In this document: piece by piece, positions 63,971 to 64,000 of the stretch
Layout of the letters: every line of letters begins with the position of its first letter
How positions within the stretch are numbered: position 1 is the stretch's first letter
Origin: a virus
Strand: one strand, 5' to 3'
DNA length: 64,000 nucleotides
IMG/VR virus record: IMGVR_UViG_3300021962_000028
Location: 62,001 to 126,000 of that record
Made by a program: the position numbers and the translations under genes
The notes under the pieces: generated by a model
Told to the model about the DNA's origin: nothing
Database searches by the model: none
What the model saw: the letters and a program-made list of their open reading frames with translations, nothing else

Positions 63971-63978
63971 CAAATATA
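63971..63978 (-). promoter_or_regulatory. TATATTTG box 4 nt before ATG
   Basis: TATATTTG-GGTT-ATG at 63966. Confidence 0.65.
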
Positions 63979-64000
63979 ATAAAAAACCCCCGATGAATCA
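63979..64000 (-). terminator. Partial terminator at window edge
   Basis: A-run followed by CCCCCGATGAATCA; the pairing G-run would lie beyond the window. Incomplete, so uncertain. Confidence 0.35.

Overview
The window is a 64 kb piece of a large, AT-rich, T4-like (probable myovirus) phage genome that infects a member of the Bacteroidota, probably a flavobacterium. Phage identity rests on a gp17-like large terminase and a gp20-like portal (1.0-4.7 kb), a GH19 endolysin, a Pam3-gp28-type holin, many small gene products with no recognisable family, and compact operons with overlapping start and stop codons. The host assignment rests on about 20 copies of the Bacteroidota promoter box TAnnTTTG (several with the upstream TTTG element 19-20 bp away), the absence of Shine-Dalgarno sites, and a protein ending in a type IX secretion (T9SS) sorting domain, a system known only from this phylum.

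Layout. 0.1-9 kb: ribosomal protein bS21 homologue, then a leftward head operon (portal, terminase, acidic and low-complexity probable core or scaffold proteins). 9-16 kb: nucleotidyltransferase, KTSC protein, a UVR-motif protein divergent from a ClpC-like unfoldase, an M20-type peptidase, and a complete tmRNA. 16-23 kb: small early-type genes including a zinc-knuckle protein, a GAF protein, RNA ligase 1, a calcineurin-like phosphoesterase, a CYTH protein and a cyclic-phosphate receiver protein. 23-30 kb: a leftward tRNA array interrupted by small genes and structured non-coding spacers. 30-36 kb: glycosyltransferases, methyltransferase, nucleotide-sugar dehydrogenase, HNH protein, two more tRNAs and ClpP. 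36-51 kb: large probable virion or ejected proteins with a common N-terminal signature, lipoproteins, small hypotheticals, metalloproteases and the endolysin. 51.8-58.9 kb: an operon of exported proteins (lectin/LamG, OmpA-barrel-like or secreted repeats, CsgG-like lipoprotein, T9SS cargo). 59-64 kb: lytic transglycosylase, P-loop kinase, IMPDH/GMP-reductase family enzyme and a hotdog thioesterase.

How it works together. The phage carries an unusually complete translation kit: 27 canonical tRNAs that together cover all 20 amino acids, two initiator-type tRNAs with a C1-A72 mismatch, bS21, RNA repair enzymes and a tmRNA with its own tag. It also carries ClpC-like and ClpP proteins with intact catalytic residues that could degrade tmRNA-tagged products, so trans-translation and proteolysis may be a self-contained phage system (inference). 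Two start-proximal promoter architectures recur through the window: TAnnTTTG followed by exactly 4 nt and ATG, and TATTTAT(A/T) often 2-7 nt before ATG. Both predict leaderless or nearly leaderless mRNAs. The most unusual cargo is the cell-surface operon at 51.8-58.9 kb.

Limits. All family calls come from reading translated sequence and motifs by eye; no database search or folding program was run. The window starts and ends inside the genome, so capsid, tail and replication genes are not seen.
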